Assembly (NCBI GenBank): GCA_964019155.1
Contig: OZ025242.1
Coordinates: 2,989,018 to 3,053,017 of the forward strand
Length of the DNA stretch: 64,000 nucleotides
DNA from: Osedax fenrisi
Taxonomy: Eukaryota > Annelida > Polychaeta > Sabellida > Siboglinidae
Direction of reading: 5' to 3'
This document shows, piece after piece, positions 24,189 through 36,800 of the stretch (position 1 is the first letter of the stretch; every line of letters begins with the position of its first letter). Below the pieces are notes generated by a model. The model did not search any database, had not been told where the DNA came from, and saw nothing but the letters and a program-made list of their open reading frames with translations. Position numbers and translations under genes: made by a program.

Positions 24189-24393
24189 AAGGTGTTATGC
24201 GACATATTTAAGGGTGTTAGACGACTGCAAACTATAGTTCATCCCCAATAGGTTTTAAATTACACCCCGTGGTGTTTATACAACCTATTGGGGTTGTAAT
24301 TAACACCCTATGATGCTAGTCAGAACCTATCGGGGTGGTCTTAATGTGTACTCATCTAACACATCAAGGGGTATTGTACAACACCTATATTTA
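24189..24393. mobile_element. Small foldback MITE
   Basis: The outer ends AGGTGTTATGCGACATATTT and the inverted right end AGGTGTTGTACAATACCCC are related. Inside, CCCCAATAGGTT (24244) and AACCTATTGGGG (24284) form a perfect stem around ACACCCCGTGGTGTTT. ACACCCC/GGGTGTT words recur. Target duplications are not clear and it has no coding capacity. Confidence 0.55.
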
Positions 24394-24947
24394 TGTGTGT
24401 GCATTCACTTTATTTTCGATTGATTCTGGTTTCTTTGTAGTCTAACCGTAAACAACGATAGACTATTTATTTTGTTAATTTAGTATTATTTTTATTTATT
24501 TAAATATCGTCTGCATTGCTAACAAATATTTAAAATTTACAATATCGCCCATATATCTGATTACATAATACATCGACCAATCAACGAGGTCAGTTTAGGT
24601 AAACAAGATATTATGTAGACATTAAGTAGACGTACAGTGTCGTACACAGAAAACGTGATATTCGCGCCTACATATACGCACACGTGTGTGCACTCCGGTA
24701 CAACTTCGCACACTGCAAAACAATAACATATATATATACACATATTTGATTGTAATCACGTATTAGCCTTCAGATTACTGATCTAATTGTATGTACATCC
24801 AGACCACGTGGTAAATCACTAAAATAATTAGTTGTAGTAAATTAAAAGGACATGTTAATATTAAATAAACGATGAATTTATTATAATAATTTTTATGATA
24901 ATTATCATTATTTCTTTCTCTCTTTCTCATTCTCTCTCTATATATAT

Positions 24948-27446
24948 ACTAGCCGTACCCGACCCGGCGTTGCTCGGTTTTTGATTATTTTCCTATTATC
25001 TATTATTTATTAATTATAGCTATTCCTGATTCTGCATTACTATATATATACAATAAAATAAATGTTAGCTAAAATATCAACAAAATATAGAAAAATATTT
25101 GTTTAATATCTAACAAATTAGTAGAAATATATTAAAAAATAAAACAAATATTACAAATATTACAAAATATGTTTTAAAAAATGTCTAAAACCCAAACTTA
25201 AACCCAAACCGTACACGACACGGCGATGCTCGGTTGTTGATTTTTTGCATATCTATTATTTATTAATTATAGCTGTTCCTGATTATTCATAGTTATATAT
25301 ACAATTAAATAAATGTTAGCTGAAATACAAACAAATTATGAAAATATTTTAATATTTAAAAAATTAGTAGAAAAATATTTCAAAAAATATATTAAAAAAT
25401 ACAATACATATTTCGAATATTACAAAATATGTTTTAAAAAGATGTCGAAAACTTAAACCTAAACCGTACCTGACATGGCGTTGCTCGGTTTTTGATTGTT
25501 TGCCAATTATTATTTATTAATTGTAGCTATTACTTATTCTGCATTGCTAAATATTTATATTTAATTTTTTCCTAACTATTATTTATATACAATAAAATAA
25601 ATGTGAGCTGACATACAAACAAATGTAGAAAAATATTTTAATATTTAAAAATTTGTGGAAAAATATTTCAAAAAATATATTAAAAAAATATAAAATACAA
25701 AATATACAACAAATATTTCAAATATTACAAAATATTTTTTAAAAAAATGTCTAAAACCAAAACCCAAACCGTCCCGACGCGGCGATGCTAGATTTGTGAT
25801 TGTTTTCCTACCTATTATTTATTAATTATAACTATTCATATAATTAAATATAACTATTCTTGATTTTAAATTGCTTGCCTTACCCAACCCGATATTTCTC
25901 GATTTTTGATTATTTGCCTATCAATTATTAATTATAGATATTCCTAATTATGCATAGCTAATCTTTAATTTTGTTTCTAACTAATATTTAATAATTCTAA
26001 CTATATCCGATGTAGATCTAGAGTTGTTCGTTTTTAAGATTTATATGTAAAATATTTTGTAAAAATACAAAAAATATTTAAAATATTACAAAATATGTTT
26101 TAAAAAAATGTTGAAAACTCAAACCTAAACCCAAATCCAAACAGTACCCGACTCGACATTTATCGGTTTTTGATTGTTTGCCTATTTATTATTTATTAAT
26201 AAGAGATATTCCTGATTCTACATTTCTAGTATATACAATTAAATAAAGTTTATCTAAAATACAAACAAATGTAGAAACATATTTTTTTTAATATTAAAAA
26301 AATGAGTTCAAAATATTTCAAAAAATAAAACAAATATTTAAAATATTCCAAAATATGTTGAAACCAAACCAATCCAAATCCGCGTTGCTTGTTTTTTATT
26401 ATTTGCTTATCAATCATTTATTAATTATAACTATTCCTGATTTGGAATTTCTTGCCGTACCCACCCAACTCTGCTTTACTCGTTGTTTGATAGTTTGCCT
26501 ATCTATTATTTATTAATTATGGATATTCAATGAATAGTATTCATGATACTGCATTTCATATATAATAACATAAATTTGTGCTAAAATTCAAACCAATTTA
26601 GACAAATAATCGTTTTTAATATCTCAAAAATTAGTGGAAAAATATTTCAAAAATATTTAAAAAAAATAAAAAAAAATACAACACATATTTCCAATATTAC
26701 AAAATATTACTTAATAAATGTCGAAAATCCAAACCGCATCCTGCGTTGATCGATTTTTGATTGTTTTCCTATATATTATTTATTTTTTATAGCTATTCCT
26801 GATTCTGTATTGCTAGTATACAACAAATATTTCCAAATATATTTTTTATAAATGTTCTACAAATATTTTAAAAAGTATAATATTTATATCTTATAATATT
26901 TATATATTTATTATATAATTATAATATTTTAATTATATCTTTAAATAATAATATAACAACGATTAGTTGAAAAATATAAAAAAATATTTCAAATAATATT
27001 TTTAAAAATAAAACAAAAAATATAGATAATATTAGAAAATATATTTAAAAAACATTTCTTAAAAATGTCCACAAAAATGGTTACAAATATTCCAAAAAAA
27101 TGTTTAAAAATATTTCAAAAAATGTTTAAAATTATTTCAAAAAATTTCAAAAATATTTCAAAAAATTTCAAAAATATTTCAAAAAAATTTCAAAAAAAAA
27201 TTCCAAAAAATTTCAAAAAAATACTTCGAAAAAATGTAAAAAAAATATTTCAAAAAAGCGACACCGAAGATTTTAGATGACAAAAAATCATTTTAATGGC
27301 AAAAAGTCAATTTTTTAGGTTTTTCTGGGGTACGCGGTAAAAAATTCAAAAAATTTTCCGGACCAAGACCATACTGTTGCAAATTTATTAAGATCGGGTA
27401 TAACAGATTTTCGCGACGTACCCTGGTTCTCGAGTTACCTCACCAG

Positions 27447-27470
<24 letters not shown>
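24948..27470. repeat. Degenerate tandem element with CCGTACCCGACNCGGCGTTGCTCGG units
   Basis: Units start near 24952, 25207, 25466, 25768, 25880, 26143, 26375, 26458 and 26735 with the words GTACCCGAC and GGCGTTGCTCGG. They continue TTTTTGATT, CTATTATTTATTAATTATAG and CTATTCCTGATTCTGCATT, then A-rich sequence. Spacing is about 255-300 bp where intact. The right end (27300-27430) is a separate conserved block with GGGGTACGCGGTAAAAAATT, GACCAAGACCATACTGTTGC and AAATTTATTAAGATCGG, then (CA)n(TA)n. Both outer edges touch TA repeats. Similar blocks are widespread in invertebrate genomes, but I cannot name the family from memory with confidence. Confidence 0.6.

Positions 27471-27512
<42 letters not shown>
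27450..27512. repeat. (CA)n(TA)n compound microsatellite
   Basis: A CA run of about 26 bp passes directly into a TA run of about 35 bp. Confidence 0.95.
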
Positions 27513-27517
<5 letters not shown>

Positions 27518-28346
27518 TAGACTTTCTTTTATATAATAGATATCTATATAATTATAAGTACAATTATAAAATAATAATAGTATATACTATCATACTATAT
27601 ATATATGTAGATGTTAGTACATTCTATTAATAGAAATGTATGACTATGTATATCAATCAATTCAGGCTAATAATTATATCGATCATTTATCAATCGAAAA
27701 AAGATGTGTTATTAATATTGTTCGCGTTCACTATTGGGTACACAATATATTGTGTACCTGGTGTACGCCTATATTTGTAGTATGATAAACTTTCGTTATG
27801 TCGTGTATACGCGTACCTGAGAATCTATAAATAGATAATTAATTAATCTATTTATAGACTCACGTTCGCAACGCCAGCGACGCTTATCTATTACGTAATG
27901 AAATCGGATTACGCGTTTAGTTTTTCTGTATTGTTATATTATTATCTTATTTTCGATAATAATATTATTATATCATCATATTATTATGATACTATATAAT
28001 GTATAAGTCTATATATGTGTTAATGGAAATATTTTAATTGTAGGTATTCCAAACTAAATGACATTAACTTATGTAGTTATCCAACAATATATATATATCT
28101 TTATTTTATGTATATATACGTATATATATACACGTAACCGATAAAGTAAACGGAAAATCTTGGAGTATCTATGTAAGATTATCGTAACTAGCCATTGACT
28201 TTGGTTATGTTCGTGTACAATTGGTTTTTTATGACTTTTATATTTATAAATATTTTGTTATCTTAGTTTTTTTTATTATTCATTTCGAACTATCTTCGTA
28301 TACGAACTCGAGTCTCCGCTTATGAAATGTATAGTCTCTGTTATTA

Positions 28347-28389
<43 letters not shown>

Positions 28390-28440
28390 CATTGTAAATG
28401 GATACATATTTATCATATATCTACCTTCAGCTATATAAAA
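27513..28440. other. AT-rich stretch with several palindromes
   Basis: The perfect palindrome GGTACACAATATATTGTGTACC (one 20-bp core, 27737-27758) and the imperfect TCTATAAATAGAT/ATCTATTTATAGA pair (about 27826-27860) stand out. A TA run lies at 28349-28388. I see no gene. Confidence 0.7.
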
Positions 28441-28559
28441 CTAATTTCTAAGGTACGGAAGAACCTTCTTCCGAGTTATTTGAATAACCTCCTACAATTC
28501 AGAGTTTACAAGAGGGATCTATAGATACGAGTTTCGTATACGAAACTCGTCTACTCGGT

Positions 28560-28745
28560 TATTACAAAAGAGGAATTATAAGCTATCTAGATATGGTAAA
28601 CGTTCTTTCAGTGTAGCTGCAGCCGACCTATGGAACGCGTTACCTGTAGCATTAAGAACTAATGTAAATTATTCGTATTTTAAATCTAATGTATTGTTAT
28701 TAATTCGTAATAATTATTTTTATTATTTTCAACTGATTTATATAT
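28560..28745 (+). pseudogene. LINE ORF2 C-terminal fragment
   Basis: A plus frame reads YGKRSFSVAAADLWNALPVA followed by LRTNVNYSYFKSN. This matches the conserved end of CR1/L2-type ORF2 proteins (R-S-F-S-x-A-A-x-x-LWN-x-LP-x-x-LR). Upstream, to about 28440, similar but broken sequence includes a perfect 24-bp palindrome around TTTCGTATACGAAA at 28527-28550. No reverse transcriptase domain remains. Confidence 0.8.
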
Positions 28746-28845
28746 TTTTGTATATTTCGTTATTTTTATAATTTTTTTACACAATAGAGAACGTTTAACG
28801 TTATTTTTGTGTTTAAATAAACATACATTAATATATATATATATA

Positions 28846-29045
28846 CAGAGCTGGGCACGATACTCGAAAAATGTATAATAGATACAATTACAATTACACA
28901 CTTTTTTCTTATAATAGATACTACTACAATTACTTTAAAAAAAATCATAGTAGATACAATTACAAATACATAATTTTCTTAGTAGATACATCTTAGTAGA
29001 TACAAATACATTATAATTATATACAATGTATATAGTATATAGATT
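28846..29045 (-). mobile_element. Solo end of the hAT-like family
   Basis: CAGAGCTGGGCACGATACTC begins an approximately 200-bp stretch that is the reverse complement of the right end of the element at 44142-45647. Shared sequence includes the GTAATTGTATCTATTATAC and AGTAATTGTAGTAGTATC segments. The other end is absent and homology fades into a TAA repeat near 29060. Confidence 0.85.
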
Positions 29046-29056
29046 TAAATTATATT

Positions 29057-29094
<38 letters not shown>

Positions 29095-29341
29095 TTTATT
29101 AGAAGAAAGTTGTATATATATATATCATGTGAATTATTAAATTCATTATATTATTGTTTCCTCTAAAAGGCTTCAGATGAAGATAATTATCTTTTCTATG
29201 CTGTCGCCTGCATCACCATCACCAGAACTGCCCACCATCACCGGAACGTTTTTTTTTGTTGAATTACTTTACTTTTTTTCATTTCGTTTTCTTCTTATGT
29301 TTTATAAGATATTTTATTATCATTTAAAAACATAAAAATAA

Positions 29342-29462
<121 letters not shown>

Positions 29463-29534
29463 TAACATATATAATTTTTTTTTTTTTTTATAATTTATTT
29501 ATATAATTTATTTTTTTTAATTTTTTTTTAATTT

Positions 29535-31888
29535 TTAATTTTTTTTTTGTATCTCAATGAGTTGATTTTTTATTTTTTTTTTATATGATTTTTTTTTTTT
29601 TATAATTTGGATATCTCCATTTAGATCATTCCATAACTTAGGTCCCATCGTTAGGATACTATTTATTAGTTGACTTTTTTTTGTATAAGGTATTTTGTAG
29701 ATAGGTGATTTCCTTAATTTATTTTTATTTTTATTTTCGTGTTTTTTATGTATGTTATAAATATTTGGTGGTAGATTATTATTGTGATGGTCATGCATGT
29801 ATATTAGCGTGTTATATTTTATTAAACTATTGAGTTTTAATATATTATTCCTTTCAAATAGCTAATTTGTATGTTCTCTGAAATATTTGGTTTTGTTTAT
29901 TATTCTTATGATTTTTTTTTGTGTGAGAATTAAATTTGTAAGGTTACTTTTATAAATATTACCCCATATTATATTTCCATACATTATGTGTGGCAGGAAT
30001 AGGCTGTTATATATGATAATCATTGGTTTTGTCTTAATGTATTTTGATAGTCTGCTTATTGAGTAAAGTATTTTCGATAATTTATTATTAAGATTAAATA
30101 TATGATTTTTAAAGTTTATATCTTTGTCAATTATTATTCCTAGATATTTATATTCTATTTCATTTTGTATTGATATGTTATTTATTTTTAGATGTATGTT
30201 ACTGTACTTTCTCGAGTTAAAATTGACTATTTTAGTTTTATTGACATTTATTTTAAGTTTATTAAATGTGTACCATTTTTCTATTTTTGTAATCATATTA
30301 TCTATGGTATATTTTAAGTTTTCATTGTTTTCACTTGTAAATGTTATTGCTGTATCATCAGCATATACTATAAGTTTTACTTGTTGGTTATTATTGAATA
30401 ATAATGATAGGTCATTTGTGTATATTATAAATAGGAGAGGACCAAGTATTGATCCTTGTGGTACCCCAATATTATTACATAATATTTGTGATTTTTTATC
30501 ATTTATCAAAACAACTTGTTTTCGATTACTTAGGTAGCTTTTGATAAGTTGTAGCGAATTGCTTCTTATTCCATATTTATATAATTTATCTATTAATATG
30601 TTGTGATCTAGCGTGTCAAATGCTTTGCTTAGATCAAGGAATAGAGTATTTATTGATTTATTTTGTTCTTTGTTTATTAATATATGGTTATATAAATCTA
30701 AAATAGCATGTGTTGTGTTATGCTTTTTAGTATATCCGTATTGTGTATTAGATATAATTAGGTTTTTTTGAAAAAATGAAGTAAATCTCTGATGTATTAT
30801 TTTTTCAAATATTTTTGAAATTTGACATAGTATTGATATGGGCCTGTAGTTGCATGGTTCGTATTGGTTTTTATTTTTATATATGGGTTTTATTATGGAA
30901 TTTTTCATTTTTTGTGGAAATATACCTTCACTAATACATAAATTAAAAATATGTGTTAGTGGTGATGAAATATAATCTATTGATATTTTTACAATTTTCA
31001 TGTTAATTAGGTTTATATCTAATGAGGTTTTTAATTTACTATTTTTTATTATTGAAGTTATTTTTTGTTTATTGGTTGGTTCTATGAATATAGAATTATT
31101 TATATTTGGTATTTCTACAGGATTTATTATATTTTGATTTTTAAATTGATCATTTATAATTTGTGCATTATTAATAAATTGTTCATTAAATATATTTGAT
31201 ATTTAACTTGAGTCAAATGTGTTTTTATTGTTTTTATCTTTAATGTATGTAATATTGTATTTATTTACATTTGTATTAATGATATTATTTACTGTTTTCC
31301 AATGTTCTTTCGATGTTATGTTATCGTTTATTTGTTTGTTAATATATTTTTGTTTTGCTTTTTTTATTGTGTTTTGTAAATTATTTCTATATGATTTATA
31401 AACGTATACATCTAATTCTGATTTACTTTGTAGATATGAGTTAAATAGTTTTTGTTTTTTATTTATTTTTCTTTTTATGTTATTTGTTATCCAGTTTTTA
31501 GAGAATATTTGTGATGATACTTTTGAAGTGATTATGGGAAAGTGTTTGTTTATTATATTTATATATTGAGTGTAGAAAATATTATAGGCATCTTCTGCAT
31601 TATTGTTATTATATACAGTGTCCCATTTTATTTGTAATAGATTTTTAATAAATGTTACAATATTATTGTTTTTAATTTTTCTTGTTGTTATTAATGTTTT
31701 ATTTTTCAGTAATCTGTTATTTAAGTTAAAGTTTGCATATATTGGAAGATGGTCTGTTATTTGTTCTTGTATTATACCACTTTTTCCTATGAAATTTCTA
31801 TCTATATTAGTGTAGATTTGATCAATTATTAAGTTTGTATTTGTATTGTATATTGGTCTTGTATTTGAATGTATAAGTGGTACCACTT
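29535..31888 (-). pseudogene. LINE ORF2, 3' part: endonuclease tail and reverse transcriptase
   Basis: One continuous frame runs about 784 codons with only two stops, TAA at 31203-31205 and TAG at 29862-29864. I checked the codons across both stops and the frame is unbroken. In order it holds the end of the apurinic endonuclease (LIIDQIYTN and ITDHLPIYANF near 31.8 kb), a linker, and the reverse transcriptase. Reverse transcriptase blocks include KPIYKNKNQYEPCNYRPISI, LFLDLSKAFDTLDHN near 30.61 kb, GVPQGSILGPLLF near 30.46 kb and YADD at 30354-30365. The C-terminal GPKLWNDL block is near 29.63 kb. The catalytic aspartates are present. The 5' third is missing here and resumes at 48241 on the same strand. 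CR1/Jockey group by motif style. Few lesions imply a recent insertion. Confidence 0.93.
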
Positions 31889-32192
31889 ACCCAGTAAACA
31901 ATAATCTAAAACAATGCGCAAATAATCCGCAATGTTCTGTGCGCAAGAATATCCTTCTTTTTTGGCTATGTTTTTCTTGCGCAACATAATTTGCGTATAA
32001 ATTGCGCAAAATAGTTTGCGCATTTTATGTGCACTTTATATGCAAATTATCCTGCGCATTTTATCTGCAATATGTTTTGCGCAATATATATGCACATTAT
32101 TTTTGCGCAATAAAAACATAGCCAAAAAAGAAGGATGTTTTGCGCACATAACATTGCGTATTATTTGCGCACTGTTTTAGATTATTGTTTAC
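31889..32192. mobile_element. Left terminus of a large insertion: 92-bp inverted arms, TGCGCA-rich
   Basis: The left arm AGTAAACAATAATCTAAAAC with TGCGCAAATAAT is inverted at 32100-32192, about 90 percent alike over about 92 bp by eye. The arms share CCTTCTTTTTTGGCTATG. Between them TGCGCA and TTGCGCA recur about a dozen times. The unit abuts the interrupted LINE frame on its left. The right flank is not LINE sequence, so this is not a simple solo insertion. A third inverted copy of the terminus, GTTTTAGATTGTTGTTTACT, lies at 32311-32330. Confidence 0.75.
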
Positions 32193-33146
32193 TATATATA
32201 TTTAGTGATTCCTAAAAATTATAATACTGTACTCTATTAATTATATTACCATTTATATATAAGACAAACTTATCTACATATTTGTTATCATTAAACTCAT
32301 TGTTATATTAATGTTTTAGATTGTTGTTTACTGGTATATGACCCATATATATGCATTTATAATAACAAAATTAATACAATTGTTGTTATATACTTTTACT
32401 TATTTATATATATTATTTGTATACATATAGAAATGTATTTAATGTTTATTAACATGTACTATATAAATAAACTTTAGTTTAAATTATTTTAATAATATTT
32501 TACATATAATAATAAATTAAATAAGACATTTTTTATTTTTAATATTTATTGATTAAGTAAAAAAGTATGCACCTTATATGTTCCCACATCATTATATACA
32601 TCTATAAAATAAATTATAATTAATGTTGTATTAAATTAAATAAATTCTAACCAATTATAATCTTATGAATTTCAGTTCTCCTAAAGGGAATCTTTCCACT
32701 GACCCGTCCATATTATATTGCGACCAGCATATGTTGCTAGCCAGTGATTTCATTAGCCTACCAGGCAGCATGCATTTTGTTATGCTCGATGCTCGTTATC
32801 TATAATATAGGTTATCAATAAATTTAAATCTTCATATATACATGAATACATAATCATAAATTTATAAAAAACATCATATATGAAAATCAGACATGTATAA
32901 ATTGTTAACAATCAGATATATTGATTTAGGATATATACATTGTGAATGCCAATATCACATTTATATTTATTTATATAATTTTTAATTGATTTATTTAACA
33001 TTTATAAAACATTATTTAAAATTTATAATAGAATAATTTATTTATTATATATAAATAAAGTATTTATATATTATAATTTTTTTTATAAATGATATAATAT
33101 TTAAATTTATTTTTCGTAGAATAACTCGAATTGGTATATAATGATA
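32193..33146. other. AT-rich stretch inside the 16-kb block
   Basis: No gene is apparent apart from the extra inverted terminus at 32311-32330. A short GC-richer piece lies at 32690-32800. Confidence 0.65.
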
Positions 33147-33152
33147 TTATAA

Positions 33153-33613
33153 CCAAAGATTTTCCGAAGGAAAGATATAACACTTACGCGAAATCGTGTA
33201 ATTCGAATTTGTATACAAAATACCCTGGTGCCACCTATAGCGGGTTACTTTTAGGAACTATGCGTTGTTTATAATGTAAATTCGTATTTAACTATACTAT
33301 TTTACTTTTAAAATGTTAAATAATATGCTTTAAATTAATATTTATATGATGAAAACTAAGTGTTCATTACTAATATATAACAAACAAATATGATATGTAT
33401 GTTTTAAATGCTATAAGTATATATTTAGTGAGTAAAAGCTAATTTATATTGCATGTAATTTAATAGAGCAATGAAAACATTGTTGTATGCAAACAGAGCC
33501 GAACCTAAATCTATTTCAGTGATTTCGATACTACTGCTAGCAGCGGTTGGGGCTATTACTAAATTACGTTGCATGCATAGGGAGCGTTATATCTTTGCTT
33601 CGCAAAATCTTTG
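33153..33613. mobile_element. 461-bp TIR element with TTATAA target duplication
   Basis: The left end CAAAGATTTTCCGAAG continues as GAAAGATATAAC. The inverted right end reads CAAAGATTTTGCGAAG then CAAAGATATAAC. The TIR is therefore about 28 bp with two symmetric C/G differences. TTATAA is duplicated exactly at 33147-33152 and 33614-33619. The interior has no open frame of note. The 37-bp insertion at 51055-51091 carries the same ends with almost nothing between them. The superfamily is unknown to me; a 6-bp duplication is not TA- or TWA-type. Confidence 0.87.
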
Positions 33614-33734
33614 TTATAACTATAATATAATATTTTAATAAAATAATTAGTTATATAATCTTATATAATACATATTTGATATTAGTATAGTTATAAAATT
33701 TCCATTAGTTATAAGTGTAATGTTATAAACATAG

Positions 33735-35300
33735 AACATATGAAAGACGTCTCGGGCAATAACGGAGATAATCTTTATCATATTGATGGATACATTCATC
33801 TAATCAAGAAGGAAGATAACCATTTACGATCTTATTTATCCAGAAATTATACATTGTATATTAATATAAATTAATTCTCATAACACAATAATATTGATAT
33901 GTATATACTAACTTTTAATCTGTGCATCTTGATTATCCAATTTTTCTGACTATAAGCTGGCTTACAAGTGTAGATACACGGCATTCATAAAGACGAGACC
34001 GGATTCAATCCTGGAGAATATATGAAAGACGTCTCGGGCAATAACGGAGATAATCTTTATCATATTGATGGATACATTCATCTAATCAAGAAGGAAGATA
34101 ACCATTTACGATCTTATTTATCCAGAAATTATACATTGTATATTAATATAAATTAATTCTCATAACACAATAATATTGATATGTATATACTAACTTCTAA
34201 TCTGTGCATCTTGATTATCCAATTTTTCTGACTATAAGCTGGCTTACAAGTGTAGATACACGGCATTCATAAAGACGAGACCGGATTCAATCCTGGAGAA
34301 CATATGAAAGACGTCTCGGGCAATAACGGAGATAATCTTTATCATATTGATGGATACATTCATCTAATCAAGAAGTAAGATAACCATTTACGATCTTATT
34401 TATCCAGAAATTATACATTGTATATTAATATAAATTAATTCTCATAACACAATAATATTGATATGTATATACTAACTTCTAATCTGTGCATCTTGATTAT
34501 CCAATTTTTCTGACTATAAGCTGGATTACAAGTGTAGATACACGGCATTCATAAAGACGAGACCGGATTCAATCCTGGAGAATATATGAAAGACGTCTCG
34601 GGCAATAACGGAGATAATCTTTATCATATTGATGGATACATTCATCTAATTAAGAAGGAAGATAACCATTTACGATCTTATTTGTCCAGAAATTATACAT
34701 TGTATATTAATATAAATTAATTCTCATAACACAATAATATTGATATGTATATACTAACTTCTAATCTGTGCATCTTGATTATCCAATTTTTCTGACTATA
34801 AGCTGGCTTACAAGTGTAGATACAAGGCATTCATAAAGACGAGACCGGATTCAATCCTGGAGAACATATGAAAGACGTCTCGGGCAATAACGGAGATAAT
34901 CTTTATCATATTGATGGATACATTCATCTAATAAAGAAGGAAGATAATCATTTACGATCTTATTTATCCAGAAATTATACATTGTATATTAATATAAATT
35001 AATTCTCATAACACAATAATATTTATATGTATATACTAACTTCTAATATGTGCATCTTGATTATCCAATTTTTCTGACTATAAGCTGGCTTACAAGTGTA
35101 GATACACGGCATTCATAAAGACGAGACCGGATTCAATCCTGGAGAACATATGAAAGACGTCTCTGGCAATAACGGAGATAATCTTTATCATATTGATGGA
35201 TACATTCATCTAATCAAGAAGGAAGATAACCATTTACGATCTTATTTATCCAGAAATTATACATTGTATATTAATATAAATTAATTCTCATAACAAAATA
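33735..35300. repeat. 282-bp tandem array, about 5.5 units, with tRNA-like B-box
   Basis: GAAAGACGTCTCGGGCAATA begins units at about 33742, 34024, 34306, 34588, 34870 and 35152, each exactly 282 bp apart. Units are almost identical, which means recent amplification or homogenisation. Each contains AAGCTGGCTTACAAGTG, about 45 bp later GGATTCAATCCTGG, and then AGAATATATGAAAGACG. The first resembles a polymerase III A-box and the second a B-box (GGTTCRANNCC). A tRNA-related origin is an inference. No open frame crosses the units. Confidence 0.93.
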
Positions 35301-36760
35301 ATAATTATAATACTATCTATCTTCAACTTATTAATAAAATCTATTATAATTTATAATCTTACTCATAAATATTCGTAATATATATACATAAAATTGCAAG
35401 ATTATCGTGAATAATATTTGATGATACGTGTTCTTTAGAAGAACACATGTAGTTTATAATATACAAATTAATATTTTAAACTAATTGATATTATGGTTAT
35501 TTTTCATTATATTTCATTAATTTCATAGTATCATAAATGTTATTAGAGTTTAAATTACTTCTTAAGCTATTATAATATATAATTTAACATCTATTAATAA
35601 TATTCGTGATATATATAACAAATATTCAGATTATGTTGCATCATATTAGGTGATATCCCTCCTATATCCCTCTGTATACAGAGGTTATAAAGCGATACAT
35701 GTTTAGTTTAGACTATGTAAATTAATATTTTACACTTTAATACTTTAATAATGTTATACTATACAATAATTTATAAGGTAATTATCACAATTAATTTATA
35801 TATCTGATATTAACATTAATCACATTAATATCATTTACAAGTAAATTTATTAGTGTTTATATTACTTCTTAATTTAATACGTAGTGTCTAACTTAAAGAA
35901 TATGATGTACGATAATATTGCAATTTTGAATATAATATTATATAATATATATATATCACGATAATTTATAACGGTAGTAAAATTATATATTATAATAGAT
36001 TTTATTAATACGTTTAAACTTTAATCTCTAAATTAGATAATACAAATTAGATTAAGAAGTAATTTAAAGAATTTTAGTAATCTAGTGCGAAGTTATTTCT
36101 TGGGGAGTGATATCGTGCGAAGTGTGATAATATATATTAATGTAATTAATTATTTATAAATAGTAGAATTTATACTAAATACTAAATAACAAGCTGAACT
36201 AGATCACTAGTAACCAATTTAAACACTAATAAACATTATTTAACCTATTAAAAAAGTACCTTATAAAGTAGTGTAAAATATTAATTAACAAATATTACTA
36301 TTAATTTAGGGATGCCACTATTCAAATTTACATCACCTAGCTACATATTAAAAACACTAGAATTGTACGATTTAATTTCATAATATTCTTCCCATAATTC
36401 ACCTAATAATATGTAAATCCGTCATACAGTCATATATACATATATTATTATATGTATATATTGGGAATAACATTAATGTTATTCCCAATTATAATTATAA
36501 TTACAATTATAATTATATATATATATATATATATATATTCAACTAAGCAATAATGATATTTAATATATAAAATATATCATGTTCTGAATTTTTATTTGCA
36601 GGTTATATACCATAACCGTATGGTTATATTATATAATATATATTATTTTAAATTGTTACAATTATTGAATAATTGTAATACTTTATAATAAAGTTTATTT
36701 ATATGATAATCTCAATCATATAGAATATGACCGGTACTACATTATCATATACCATATATC

Positions 36761-36800
<40 letters not shown>

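Noticed and set aside
27065..27280. Lysine/asparagine-rich 71-codon frame
   Set aside because: Translation of an A-rich AAATATTTC simple repeat.
30124..30537. Plus-strand hydrophobic open frame
   Set aside because: Antisense shadow of the LINE reverse transcriptase on minus.
29535..31888. A retrovirus or LTR element
   Set aside because: No protease, RNase H, integrase or LTRs. The reverse transcriptase follows an apurinic endonuclease and has a non-LTR C-terminus.
31889..32192. A simple solo MITE inserted in the LINE
   Set aside because: Both inverted arms are present, but the right flank is not LINE sequence, no target duplication is found, and the LINE resumes only 16 kb away.
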